Below, in pieces: positions 33,070-40,026 of a DNA stretch of 64,000 bases. Each line of letters begins with the position of its first letter. Positions within the stretch are counted from its first letter, which is position 1. The notes beneath the pieces are model-generated. The model did no database searches. It was not told the DNA's origin and saw only the letters and a program-made list of their open reading frames with translations. Source of the stretch: Mycolicibacterium rhodesiae. GTDB lineage: Bacteria > Actinomycetota > Actinomycetes > Mycobacteriales > Mycobacteriaceae. Location: NCBI RefSeq assembly GCF_002086695.1, contig NZ_MVIH01000010.1:1-64000 (forward strand). The letters run 5' to 3'. The position numbers and the translations under genes were made by a program.

Positions 33070-33422
33070 CCGGACTCAATGGGCGGCCCACGGCCGCCGA
33101 ACTCGTTGCCGCCGTCGCCGAATTCCTCGCCGGCGACGTGCGGTCCAACACCACCGGGTCGGTCAACTTCCACGCCCTCGTCGCCGTGAACGTACTGCGC
33201 ACTGTGGAACGCGAGTTGCTCGACGAGACCGCAGGCGAACCGCAGGCCGCGCTCGAGGGGCTCGGCTACCCCGACGAGAACGCACTGGCCGCGGCCATCC
33301 GCGCCGGGGACCTCGACGGCCGCGATGACGACGTCATGAGCTGCCTTCGCGCCGTGGTCAAACACCGGCTGGCCATTGCCCACCCCGGATACGACTCCCC
33401 CGAAGCAGGTTCGCCGTCATGA
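33066..33422 (+). CDS. DUF6285-type small protein
   Basis: 118 aa from GTG 33066, overlapping the phosphotransferase stop in GTGA. Mostly helical: AAELVAAVAEFLAGDVR, NFHALVAVNVLRTVEREL, ALAAAIRAGDLDGRDDDVM and LRAVVKHRLAIAHPGY. I recognise the pattern as the DUF6285 family that accompanies ACAD/APH pairs; its function is not known. It overlaps the next gene by ATGA. The four-gene overlap chain argues for an obligate functional set. Confidence 0.72.
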   Translation: MTGLNGRPTAAELVAAVAEFLAGDVRSNTTGSVNFHALVAVNVLRTVERELLDETAGEPQAALEGLGYPDENALAAAIRAGDLDGRDDDVMSCLRAVVKHRLAIAHPGYDSPEAGSPS

Positions 33423-33802
33423 CCACCGACAGCCACATCCTGCAGGCGGCCGACCGGCTGTTCGCCGCGATCACGCAGGGCGATGTCGCCGCGGTGGCGG
33501 CGCTGTGGGCCGACGATGTCACCGTCTGGCACACCGGCGATGAGCGAGACAGCGACAAGGCGCGCGCGCTCAAGGTGATCCGCTGGTACGTCGGCGCCAC
33601 CACCTACCGGCACTACGACGTGCTCGACCGGCAGGTGTTCGACGGCGGCTTCGTCCAGCAGCACATTCTGCGATGCACCACTACCCGTGGTGAAGAGGTG
33701 GCCTTGCGGGTATGCCTGATCGTGAAAGTCGGAGACGACGGCCTCATCCGGCGTATCGACGAATACCTGGACCCCGCCGACCTGGCACCGCTGCTGTCCT
33801 GA
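33419..33802 (+). CDS. SnoaL-like/NTF2-fold protein
   Basis: 127 aa. Cone-shaped NTF2 fold: N-terminal helix ILQAADRLFAAITQGDVAAV, ALWADDVTVWHTG, then strands (QQHILRCTTTRGEEVALRVC) and IRRIDEYLDPADL. SnoaL-like members are small isomerases, hydrolases or binding proteins for hydrophobic substrates. Coupled by ATGA to the DUF6285 gene and probably the last gene of the ACAD-APH set. Confidence 0.78.
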   Translation: MTTDSHILQAADRLFAAITQGDVAAVAALWADDVTVWHTGDERDSDKARALKVIRWYVGATTYRHYDVLDRQVFDGGFVQQHILRCTTTRGEEVALRVCLIVKVGDDGLIRRIDEYLDPADLAPLLS

Positions 33803-33817
33803 GAGAAGGCAGATCAC

Positions 33818-34348
33818 ATGTCCGCACTGCACGCGTTACTGAACGATCCCGGGGCTGCCGGGGTGTGGCAATTGGTTCCCGCGCGATCCTCGGTGCGGTT
33901 CAAGAACAAGACGTTCTGGGGGTTGGCCACCGTCACGGGCACATTCGGCGATGTGAGCGGCACCGGGCAGGTCGACGCGAACGGCGCGGTGTCGGGCCGG
34001 CTGGAGATCGGTGCGTCGTCGCTGAAGACGGGCATCGGAAAACGTGACGAGCATCTGCGCTCGGCCGACTTCTTCGATGTCGAGAACCATCCCGAGATCC
34101 GCGTCGAGGTGACCGGTCTGACACCGACCGGTGCGGACACGGCCGATCTCACCGCCACGCTCACCGTGCGAGGGGCCAGCACCCCGCTGCCACTGTCTGT
34201 CACGATCACCCCGCTCGGCGACGGGTCTGTGCAGCTGACCACGACGGCGGCGGTCGACCGCACCGCGCTGGGTGTCAGCGGCAACATGATCGGGATGATG
34301 CCCGCGACCACCACGCTGCTGGCCGACGTCGTCTTCGCCAAAGGGTGA
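33818..34348 (+). CDS. YceI-family lipid-binding protein
   Basis: 176 aa. YceI lipocalin-like barrel: WQLVPARSSVRFKNKTFWGL, VTGTFGDVSGTGQVDANG, IGKRDEHLRSADFFDVENHP (the most conserved family segment) and TLTVRGASTPLPLSVTITPL. The family binds polyisoprenoids or amphipathic lipids. No signal peptide is evident, so it is predicted cytoplasmic, unlike E. coli YceI. GAGAAGG precedes the ATG. It may be the tail of the preceding operon (15-bp gap). Confidence 0.85.
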   Translation: MSALHALLNDPGAAGVWQLVPARSSVRFKNKTFWGLATVTGTFGDVSGTGQVDANGAVSGRLEIGASSLKTGIGKRDEHLRSADFFDVENHPEIRVEVTGLTPTGADTADLTATLTVRGASTPLPLSVTITPLGDGSVQLTTTAAVDRTALGVSGNMIGMMPATTTLLADVVFAKG

Positions 34349-34420
34349 CCTCGGCGCGCATTCGTTGCCCAGCGAACGTTTCCGCGCCGAAATCGCAGAT
34401 GCGGCAGTAGCATCGGCTGC

Positions 34421-34825
34421 GTGTCTCGCCCGGGCGCACAGCCCCTCCACGTGCTGGTCTACAGCAGCAATGCGCGCACTCGCGATGAGGTGCGCCTGGC
34501 GTTGGGCAAGCGGGTCCACCCCGAACTCCCGGATCTCACCTACACCGACGTGGCGACCGGACCGATGGTGATCCAGCTGATGGACGCCGGCGGATTCGAT
34601 CTGGTGATCCTCGACGGTGAGGCGGCTCCCGTCGGCGGGATGGGCATTGCCAAACAACTCAAAGACGAGATCGACGACTGCCCGCCGGTGCTGGTACTGA
34701 CCGGCCGATCCGACGATGCGTGGCTGGCCAACTGGTCGCGCGCCGAGGCAGCGGTGCCTCACCCGATCGACCCGGTGCGACTCGGCGAGGCGGTCGTAGG
34801 TTTGCTGCGCACAACCGTGCAGTGA
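34421..34825 (+). CDS. orphan receiver-domain protein (Rv3143-like)
   Basis: 134 aa from GTG 34421. Single CheY-like domain with no output domain. Asp65 in FDLVILDGEAAP is in the phosphoacceptor place, but the usual acidic pair at the end of strand 1 reads VLVYSSNART and the conserved Lys before the last turn reads VPHPIDP. The Mg2+/phosphoryl site therefore looks incomplete (pseudo-receiver). M. tuberculosis Rv3143 has the same features from memory and the same position just before nuoA. No histidine kinase in the window. A protein-protein role tied to complex I or its regulation is conceivable but unproven. Confidence 0.85.
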   Translation: MSRPGAQPLHVLVYSSNARTRDEVRLALGKRVHPELPDLTYTDVATGPMVIQLMDAGGFDLVILDGEAAPVGGMGIAKQLKDEIDDCPPVLVLTGRSDDAWLANWSRAEAAVPHPIDPVRLGEAVVGLLRTTVQ

Positions 34826-34909
34826 CTGAAACGCCAAATACGCTGTCGCCCTTGCCCTCTCGACCGGAGATGGGCCGCGCTCAGCTATTCAAGCCATCCT
34901 AACGAAATC

Positions 34910-34938
34910 GCGACAGCGAGTCTCAAGATCGCTAGGCT
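34910..34938 (+). promoter_or_regulatory. predicted sigma-A-type promoter of the nuo operon
   Basis: -35-like GCGACA (34910-34915), 17-bp spacer, -10-like TAGGCT (34933-34938). A transcription start near 34945 would give a leader of about 40 nt to the nuoA ATG. The -35 bases are also part of a 9-bp arm (GCGACAGCG, 34910-34918) that is inverted at 34841-34849. Confidence 0.5.
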
Positions 34939-34953
34939 GTGTCGTAGCTCACA
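34938..34953. promoter_or_regulatory. CRP-type binding site at the nuo promoter
   Basis: TGTGT-CGTAGC-TCACA matches the mycobacterial CRP (Rv3676) consensus TGTGA-N6-TCACA at 9 of 10 fixed bases. It begins on the last base of the predicted -10 element and covers the predicted start site, a position that favours repression. Confidence 0.6.
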
Positions 34954-34984
34954 TCTCCAGCCCAGCGAGGAGTGACACAGCTCT

Positions 34985-35344
34985 ATGAATTTGTATCTGC
35001 CCATCCTGGTGTTGGGTGTCATCGCGGCCGCGTTCGCGATCGTGTCGGTGGTGATCGCCTTGGTGATCGGTCCGCGGCGGTTCAACCGAGCCAAACTCGA
35101 GGCATACGAGTGCGGGATCGAACCGGTGGCCGGAGAGCAGCCCGGCCAGCGATTCCCGATCAAGTACTACCTGACGGCGATGTTGTTCATCGTCTTCGAC
35201 ATCGAGATCGTGTTCTTGTATCCGTGGGCGGTGTCCTTCGATTCGTTGGGGACGTTCGCGCTGGTGGAGATGCTGATCTTCATGGCGACGGTGTTCGTCG
35301 CGTACGGGTACGTGTGGCGTCGGGGCGGCCTGGAATGGGACTAG
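34985..35344 (+). CDS. nuoA: NADH-quinone oxidoreductase subunit A
   Basis: 119 aa. Membrane-arm subunit of complex I at the junction with the quinone site. Three transmembrane helices (about 5-29, 63-83, 90-111) and the conserved loop EAYECGIEP with Cys43, which changes exposure during turnover in other species. KYYLTAMLFIVFDIEIVFLYP is the hallmark second helix with its acidic pair. GAGGAG lies 12 bp before the ATG. Its end overlaps nuoB by 10 bp. Confidence 0.96.
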   Translation: MNLYLPILVLGVIAAAFAIVSVVIALVIGPRRFNRAKLEAYECGIEPVAGEQPGQRFPIKYYLTAMLFIVFDIEIVFLYPWAVSFDSLGTFALVEMLIFMATVFVAYGYVWRRGGLEWD

Positions 35345-35889
35345 AGGAGGCGCTGCCGGGCGGCATTCTGCTGTCGACGGTGGAAAAGGTCGCCGGGTTC
35401 GTTCGCAAGGGGTCGTTGTGGCCGGCGACGTTCGGACTGGCGTGTTGCGCCATCGAGATGATGGCGACGGCGGGTCCGCGGTTCGATATCGCGCGGTTTG
35501 GCATGGAGCGGTTTTCCGCCACTCCCCGGCAGGCCGATCTGATGATCGTGGCAGGCCGGGTGTCGCAGAAGATGGCGCCGGTGCTGCGTCAGGTCTATGA
35601 CCAGATGGCCGAACCCAAGTGGGTGCTGGCCATGGGGGTGTGCGCCTCCAGCGGCGGCATGTTCAACAACTACGCGGTGGTCCAAGGGGTGGACCACGTG
35701 GTGCCGGTCGACATCTATCTCCCCGGGTGCCCGCCGCGTCCGGAGATGTTGTTGAACGCGATTCTTGCGTTGCACGCCAAGATCGCCGAGATGCCGTTGG
35801 GGGTGCATCGCGCCGAGGCCGTCGCCGCCGCCGAAAAGGCCGCACTGGCCGCGCCGACCACCTTGGAACTCAAGGGTCTGCTGCGGTGA
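35335..35889 (+). CDS. nuoB: NADH-quinone oxidoreductase subunit B
   Basis: 184 aa from ATG 35335, inside the end of nuoA. Carries iron-sulfur cluster N2, the last electron carrier before quinone: adjacent Cys37-Cys38 in GLACCAIEM, Cys103 in AMGVCASSGG and Cys132 in YLPGCPPRPE. Peripheral arm, at the membrane interface. The C-terminus is about 20 residues beyond the core fold, as usual in actinobacteria. Confidence 0.96.
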   Translation: MGLEEALPGGILLSTVEKVAGFVRKGSLWPATFGLACCAIEMMATAGPRFDIARFGMERFSATPRQADLMIVAGRVSQKMAPVLRQVYDQMAEPKWVLAMGVCASSGGMFNNYAVVQGVDHVVPVDIYLPGCPPRPEMLLNAILALHAKIAEMPLGVHRAEAVAAAEKAALAAPTTLELKGLLR

Positions 35890-36581
35890 GCGATCAAGAC
35901 CGGAGCGACCCGGCGACAGACGGTGGCGGTGAGGTCATCGGCGTGCGCCGGGGCATGTTCGGCATCAACGGCAGCGGTGACACCTCGGGATACGGCCGAC
36001 TCGTTCGCGAAGTCGCCTTGCCCGGCAGCACGCCGCGACCCTACGGTGGCTATTTCGACGACATCGTCGACCGGCTGGCCGAGGTACTGGGCGATGACGC
36101 GTTCGGTGCGGCCATGGAGCGCGTCGTCGTATTTCGTAATCAGCTCACCCTCGAAGTCCGCCGCGACCACCTGCTGACCGTCGCGCAGACGTTACGCGAC
36201 GACGAACGGTTGCGCTTCGAATTGTGTTGTGGCGTTTCGGGAGTGCACTACCCGCAGGATGCCGGCCGGGAGCTGCACGCGTTCTACCCGCTGCTGTCGA
36301 TCACGCACAATCGGCGGGTGCAGGTCGAGGTGGCATGCCCCGACTCCGATCCCCATATGCCGTCGCTGTTTTCGGTGTATCCGACGGTCGACTGGCATGA
36401 GCGTGAAACGTATGACTTCTTCGGCATCGTCTTCGACGATCATCCCGGTCTGACCCGGATCGAGATGCCCGATGACTGGGTTGGCCACCCGCAGCGCAAG
36501 GACTACCCGCTGGGCGGTGTGCCGGTCGAATACCACGGCGCCCAGATTCCGCCGCCCGACGAACGCAGGTCGTATCACTGA
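35886..36581 (+). CDS. nuoC: NADH-quinone oxidoreductase subunit C
   Basis: 231 aa from GTG 35886, GTGA overlap with nuoB. 30-kDa subunit of the peripheral arm: HAFYPLLSITHNRRVQVEVA, then WHERETYDFFGIVFDDHPGL, the family signature, and a basic C-terminal segment (HPQRKDYPLGG). Separate from nuoD, unlike the fused NuoCD of E. coli. The disordered N-terminal 30 residues are typical for mycobacteria. Confidence 0.95.
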   Translation: MSDQDRSDPATDGGGEVIGVRRGMFGINGSGDTSGYGRLVREVALPGSTPRPYGGYFDDIVDRLAEVLGDDAFGAAMERVVVFRNQLTLEVRRDHLLTVAQTLRDDERLRFELCCGVSGVHYPQDAGRELHAFYPLLSITHNRRVQVEVACPDSDPHMPSLFSVYPTVDWHERETYDFFGIVFDDHPGLTRIEMPDDWVGHPQRKDYPLGGVPVEYHGAQIPPPDERRSYH

Positions 36582-37879
36582 TGACCGCCGACGAGAACGT
36601 GATAGTCCTGGGCGGCCAGGACTGGGAGGAAATCGTCGCCGCCGCCCGCCAGGGTGAGGCCGGCGAACGCATCGTGGTGAACATGGGTCCGCAGCACCCC
36701 TCCACCCACGGGGTGTTGCGGCTGATCCTGGAGATCGAGGGCGAAACGGTCACCCAGGCGCGCTGCGGGATCGGCTATCTGCACACCGGGATCGAGAAGA
36801 ACCTGGAGTACCGCACCTGGACACAGGGCGTCACCTTCGTCACCCGAATGGATTACCTGTCACCGTTTTTCAACGAGACCGCCTACTGCCTAGGCGTAGA
36901 ACAGCTGCTGGACATCACCGACCAGATCCCGGAGCGCGCCAGCGTGGTCCGGGTGATGATGATGGAACTCAACCGCATCTCAAGCCATTTGGTGGCATTG
37001 GCGACCGGCGGTATGGAGCTCGGCGCAATGACACCGATGTTCTTCGGCTTCCGCGAGCGGGAGCTGATCCTGTCGGTGTTCGAGGCGATCACCGGGTTGC
37101 GGATGAACAACGCATACATCCGCCCCGGCGGGCTGGCCACCGACCTCCCCGACGACGGACCGCAACGGGTGCGCGATCTGCTCAAGATCCTGCCGGGGCG
37201 GCTACGCGAGCTCGAAGACCTGCTGACCCAGAACTACATCTGGAAGGCCCGCACCCAGGGTATCGGCTATTTGGATCTGACCGGCTGCATGGCGCTGGGC
37301 ATGACCGGACCGGTATTGCGCTCCACGGGACTGCCGCACGATCTGCGCAAGACCCAACCCTATTGCGGCTACGAGAATTACAACTTCGACGTCATCACCG
37401 ATACCGGCGCGGACTGTTACGGCCGCTATCTGATCCGGGTGGGCGAGATGCACGAGTCTCTCAAGATCGTCGCCCAGTGTCTGGAACGGCTGGAGCCGGG
37501 TCCGGTGATGATCACCGACAAGAAGCTGGCGTGGCCCGCCGATCTTCAGCTCGGACCCGACGGTCTCGGGAACTCCCCCGCTCATATCGCCAAGATCATG
37601 GGCACCTCCATGGAAGGGCTCATCCACCACTTCAAACTCGTCACCGAAGGTATCCGGGTCCCGGCCGGCCAGGTGTACGTAGCGGTGGAATCCCCTCGCG
37701 GCGAGTTGGGGGTGCACATGGTGTCCGACGGCGGCACCCGCCCATACCGGGTGCACTACCGCGACCCGTCGTTCACCAATCTGCAAGCGGTGGCAGCGAT
37801 GTGCGAAGGCGGCATGGTCGCCGACGTCATCGCCGCCGTCGCGTCCATCGACCCGGTGATGGGAGGTGTCGATAGATGA
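36581..37879 (+). CDS. nuoD: NADH-quinone oxidoreductase subunit D
   Basis: 432 aa; the ATG shares one base with the nuoC stop. 49-kDa subunit that forms the quinone pocket with NuoB: NMGPQHPSTHGVLRLILEIE contains the invariant HxxxH-type His residues near the quinone head group; RAAVR-type regions and GYENYNFDVITDTGADCYGR follow, ending in AVVASIDPVMGGVDR-like residues. Evolutionarily related to NiFe-hydrogenase large subunits but without the Cys ligands. Confidence 0.96.
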   Translation: MTADENVIVLGGQDWEEIVAAARQGEAGERIVVNMGPQHPSTHGVLRLILEIEGETVTQARCGIGYLHTGIEKNLEYRTWTQGVTFVTRMDYLSPFFNETAYCLGVEQLLDITDQIPERASVVRVMMMELNRISSHLVALATGGMELGAMTPMFFGFRERELILSVFEAITGLRMNNAYIRPGGLATDLPDDGPQRVRDLLKILPGRLRELEDLLTQNYIWKARTQGIGYLDLTGCMALGMTGPVLRSTGLPHDLRKTQPYCGYENYNFDVITDTGADCYGRYLIRVGEMHESLKIVAQCLERLEPGPVMITDKKLAWPADLQLGPDGLGNSPAHIAKIMGTSMEGLIHHFKLVTEGIRVPAGQVYVAVESPRGELGVHMVSDGGTRPYRVHYRDPSFTNLQAVAAMCEGGMVADVIAAVASIDPVMGGVDR

Positions 37880-38610
37880 GCGTCGACCTGGTGTTGGGTC
37901 CGAGGCCCGACGAGCCCGGCCCACCGATCAACGGGCGCAGCGCCTACCCCGCCGCCGTGACCGAGCGCCTTGGCGCCGACGCGGCGCAGATCATCGCCCG
38001 CTACCCGCAGGCCCGGTCCGCGCTGCTGCCGCTGCTCCACCTGGTCCAGTCCGAGGACGGCTACCTCACCGGAGCCGGAATCTCCTTCTGCGCCGGACAA
38101 CTCGGGCTGACCGAGGCCGAGGTGACCGCCGTGGCGACGTTCTACTCGATGTACCGCCGCACCCCGACCGGCGACTACCTGGTCGGCGTGTGCACCAACA
38201 CCCTGTGCGCCATCATGGGCGGCGACGCCATCCTGGACACCTTGGAGACCGAGCTCGGCGTCCACGCCGGAGACACCACCGCCGACGGGCGTATCACCCT
38301 CGAGCACATCGAATGCAATGCCGCCTGCGACTACGCCCCCGTGATCATGGTCAACTGGGAATTCTTCGACAACCAAACCCCAGCCAGCGCACGGCAACTC
38401 GTCGACGAGATCCGGGCAGGCCGGCCACCCCAGGCCACTCGGGGATCGCGGGTGTGTTCGTTCCGCGACACCGCGCGAACCCTGGCCGGGCTGCCCGGCG
38501 GGGTCGACTCGGATGGTGGCGCGCCCGGTGACGCGACCTTGGCAGGCCTTCGGGTGGCCCGCGAGTTGGGCATGACGGCCCCTCCGGTCGGAGAAAGCGA
38601 GGGGCGATGA
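37876..38610 (+). CDS. nuoE: NADH-quinone oxidoreductase subunit E
   Basis: 244 aa; ATGA overlap with nuoD. Thioredoxin-like 24-kDa subunit binding 2Fe-2S cluster N1a: Cys106 and Cys111 in VCTNTLCAIMG, Cys147 and Cys151 in IECNAACDYAP. It continues about 60 residues past the core (Pro/Gly-rich, from about residue 180), longer than in E. coli, as in other mycobacteria. Part of the NADH-oxidising module with NuoF and NuoG. Confidence 0.95.
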   Translation: MSVDLVLGPRPDEPGPPINGRSAYPAAVTERLGADAAQIIARYPQARSALLPLLHLVQSEDGYLTGAGISFCAGQLGLTEAEVTAVATFYSMYRRTPTGDYLVGVCTNTLCAIMGGDAILDTLETELGVHAGDTTADGRITLEHIECNAACDYAPVIMVNWEFFDNQTPASARQLVDEIRAGRPPQATRGSRVCSFRDTARTLAGLPGGVDSDGGAPGDATLAGLRVARELGMTAPPVGESEGR

Positions 38611-39932
38611 CGCCCGCCACGCCGCTCACGCCGGTCCTCAGCCGATTCTGGGACGAGCCCGAACCGTGGACGCTGGAAACCTATCTGCGCCACGACGGCT
38701 ACCAGGCCCTGCGGACGGCACTGGGCATGAAGCCCGACGACGTGATCGCCACAGTCAAGGAATCCGGGTTGCGCGGCCGCGGCGGGGCGGGGTTCCCGAC
38801 GGGCACCAAGTGGTCGTTCATCCCGCAGGATGCCACCGGTGCCGGGGCCAAGCCGAAGTACCTGGTGGTCAACGCCGACGAGTCGGAACCCGGTACGTGT
38901 AAAGACATTCCGCTGATGCTGACCACGCCTCATTTCCTGGTCGAGGGTGCGATCATCGCCGCCTATGCCATCCGGGCTCGGCACGCGTTCATCTATGTGC
39001 GCGGGGAGGTCGTGCCGGTGCTGCGTCGGCTGCAGGCCGCGGTGGCCGAGGCGTACCAGGCGGGCTACCTCGGTACCGACATCGCGGGTTCGGGATTCGA
39101 TCTGGACCTGATCGTGCATGCCGGCGCCGGGGCTTACATCTGCGGTGAGGAAACCGCCCTGCTGGACTCACTGGAGGGCCGTCGTGGCCAACCCCGCCTG
39201 CGCCCGCCGTTCCCGGCCGTCGCGGGCTTGTACGCCTGCCCGACGGTGGTCAACAACGTCGAATCGATCGCCAGCGTGCCACCCATCCTGCGCAACGGGG
39301 TGGACTGGTTCAAGGAGATGGGTTCGGAGAAATCGCCTGGCTTCACGTTGTATTCGCTGTCGGGGCACGTGACCAATCCCGGTCAGTACGAGGCCCCGCT
39401 GGGGATCACCCTGCGCGAGTTGCTCGAGTACGCCGGCGGAGTCCGCGCCGGCCACGAGTTGAAGTTCTGGACCCCGGGCGGGTCGTCGACCCCGCTGTTG
39501 ACAGCCGAACATCTCGACGTGCCGCTGGATTACGAAGGCATGGCGTCGGTCGGCTCGATGCTGGGCACCAAGGCGCTGCAGATCTTCGACGAGACCACCT
39601 GCGTGGTGCGGGCGGTACGGCGCTGGACCGAGTTCTACGCCCACGAATCCTGCGGCAAGTGCACGCCATGCCGGGAGGGCACTTACTGGCTCAGTCAGAT
39701 CTATGAGCGGCTGGAGACCGGCCGCGGGACCGAGGACGACATCGGCAAGCTGCTCGACATCTCGGACACCATTTTCGGAAAGTCGTTCTGCGCGTTGGGC
39801 GATGGCGCCGCATCGCCGATCATCTCGTCGATCAGGCATTTCCGCGACGAGTACGAGGCGCATCTGGGCGGCAACTGCCCGTTCGACCCGTACGCCTCGA
39901 TGCTCGCCGCACCGGAAGGGGTGGGAGCGTGA
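38607..39932 (+). CDS. nuoF: NADH-quinone oxidoreductase subunit F
   Basis: 441 aa; ATGA overlap with nuoE. NADH- and FMN-binding subunit: GLRGRGGAGFPTGTKW (about residues 54-69) is the NADH/FMN glycine-rich loop, YICGEETALLDSLEGRRGQP follows, and cluster N3 ligands lie in ESCGKCTPCREGTYW (Cys349, Cys352, Cys355) with a fourth Cys in FGKSFCALGDGA. Entry point of electrons into complex I. The following gap of 94 bp, the only real one in the operon, holds the stem-loop repeat. Confidence 0.96.
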   Translation: MTPATPLTPVLSRFWDEPEPWTLETYLRHDGYQALRTALGMKPDDVIATVKESGLRGRGGAGFPTGTKWSFIPQDATGAGAKPKYLVVNADESEPGTCKDIPLMLTTPHFLVEGAIIAAYAIRARHAFIYVRGEVVPVLRRLQAAVAEAYQAGYLGTDIAGSGFDLDLIVHAGAGAYICGEETALLDSLEGRRGQPRLRPPFPAVAGLYACPTVVNNVESIASVPPILRNGVDWFKEMGSEKSPGFTLYSLSGHVTNPGQYEAPLGITLRELLEYAGGVRAGHELKFWTPGGSSTPLLTAEHLDVPLDYEGMASVGSMLGTKALQIFDETTCVVRAVRRWTEFYAHESCGKCTPCREGTYWLSQIYERLETGRGTEDDIGKLLDISDTIFGKSFCALGDGAASPIISSIRHFRDEYEAHLGGNCPFDPYASMLAAPEGVGA

Positions 39933-39942
39933 CGGTTTCTCT

Positions 39943-40004
39943 CGCGAGCAGACACAAAATCCCCCGACACGCCGATGGAAAGGGGACGTTTGTGTCTGCT
40001 CGCG
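39943..40004. repeat. 62-bp stem-loop repeat, copy 2, inside the nuo operon
   Basis: Arms identical to copy 1: CGCGAGCAGACACAAA (39943-39958) and TTTGTGTCTGCTCGCG (39989-40004), again with a 30-nt loop. Within this loop CCCC and GGGG can pair further. It fills most of the gap between nuoF (stop 39932) and nuoG (start 40027) and would form a stable hairpin in the nuo mRNA. Confidence 0.87.
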
Positions 40005-40026
40005 GGAAAAAGGGGGTGGGTGGCTG

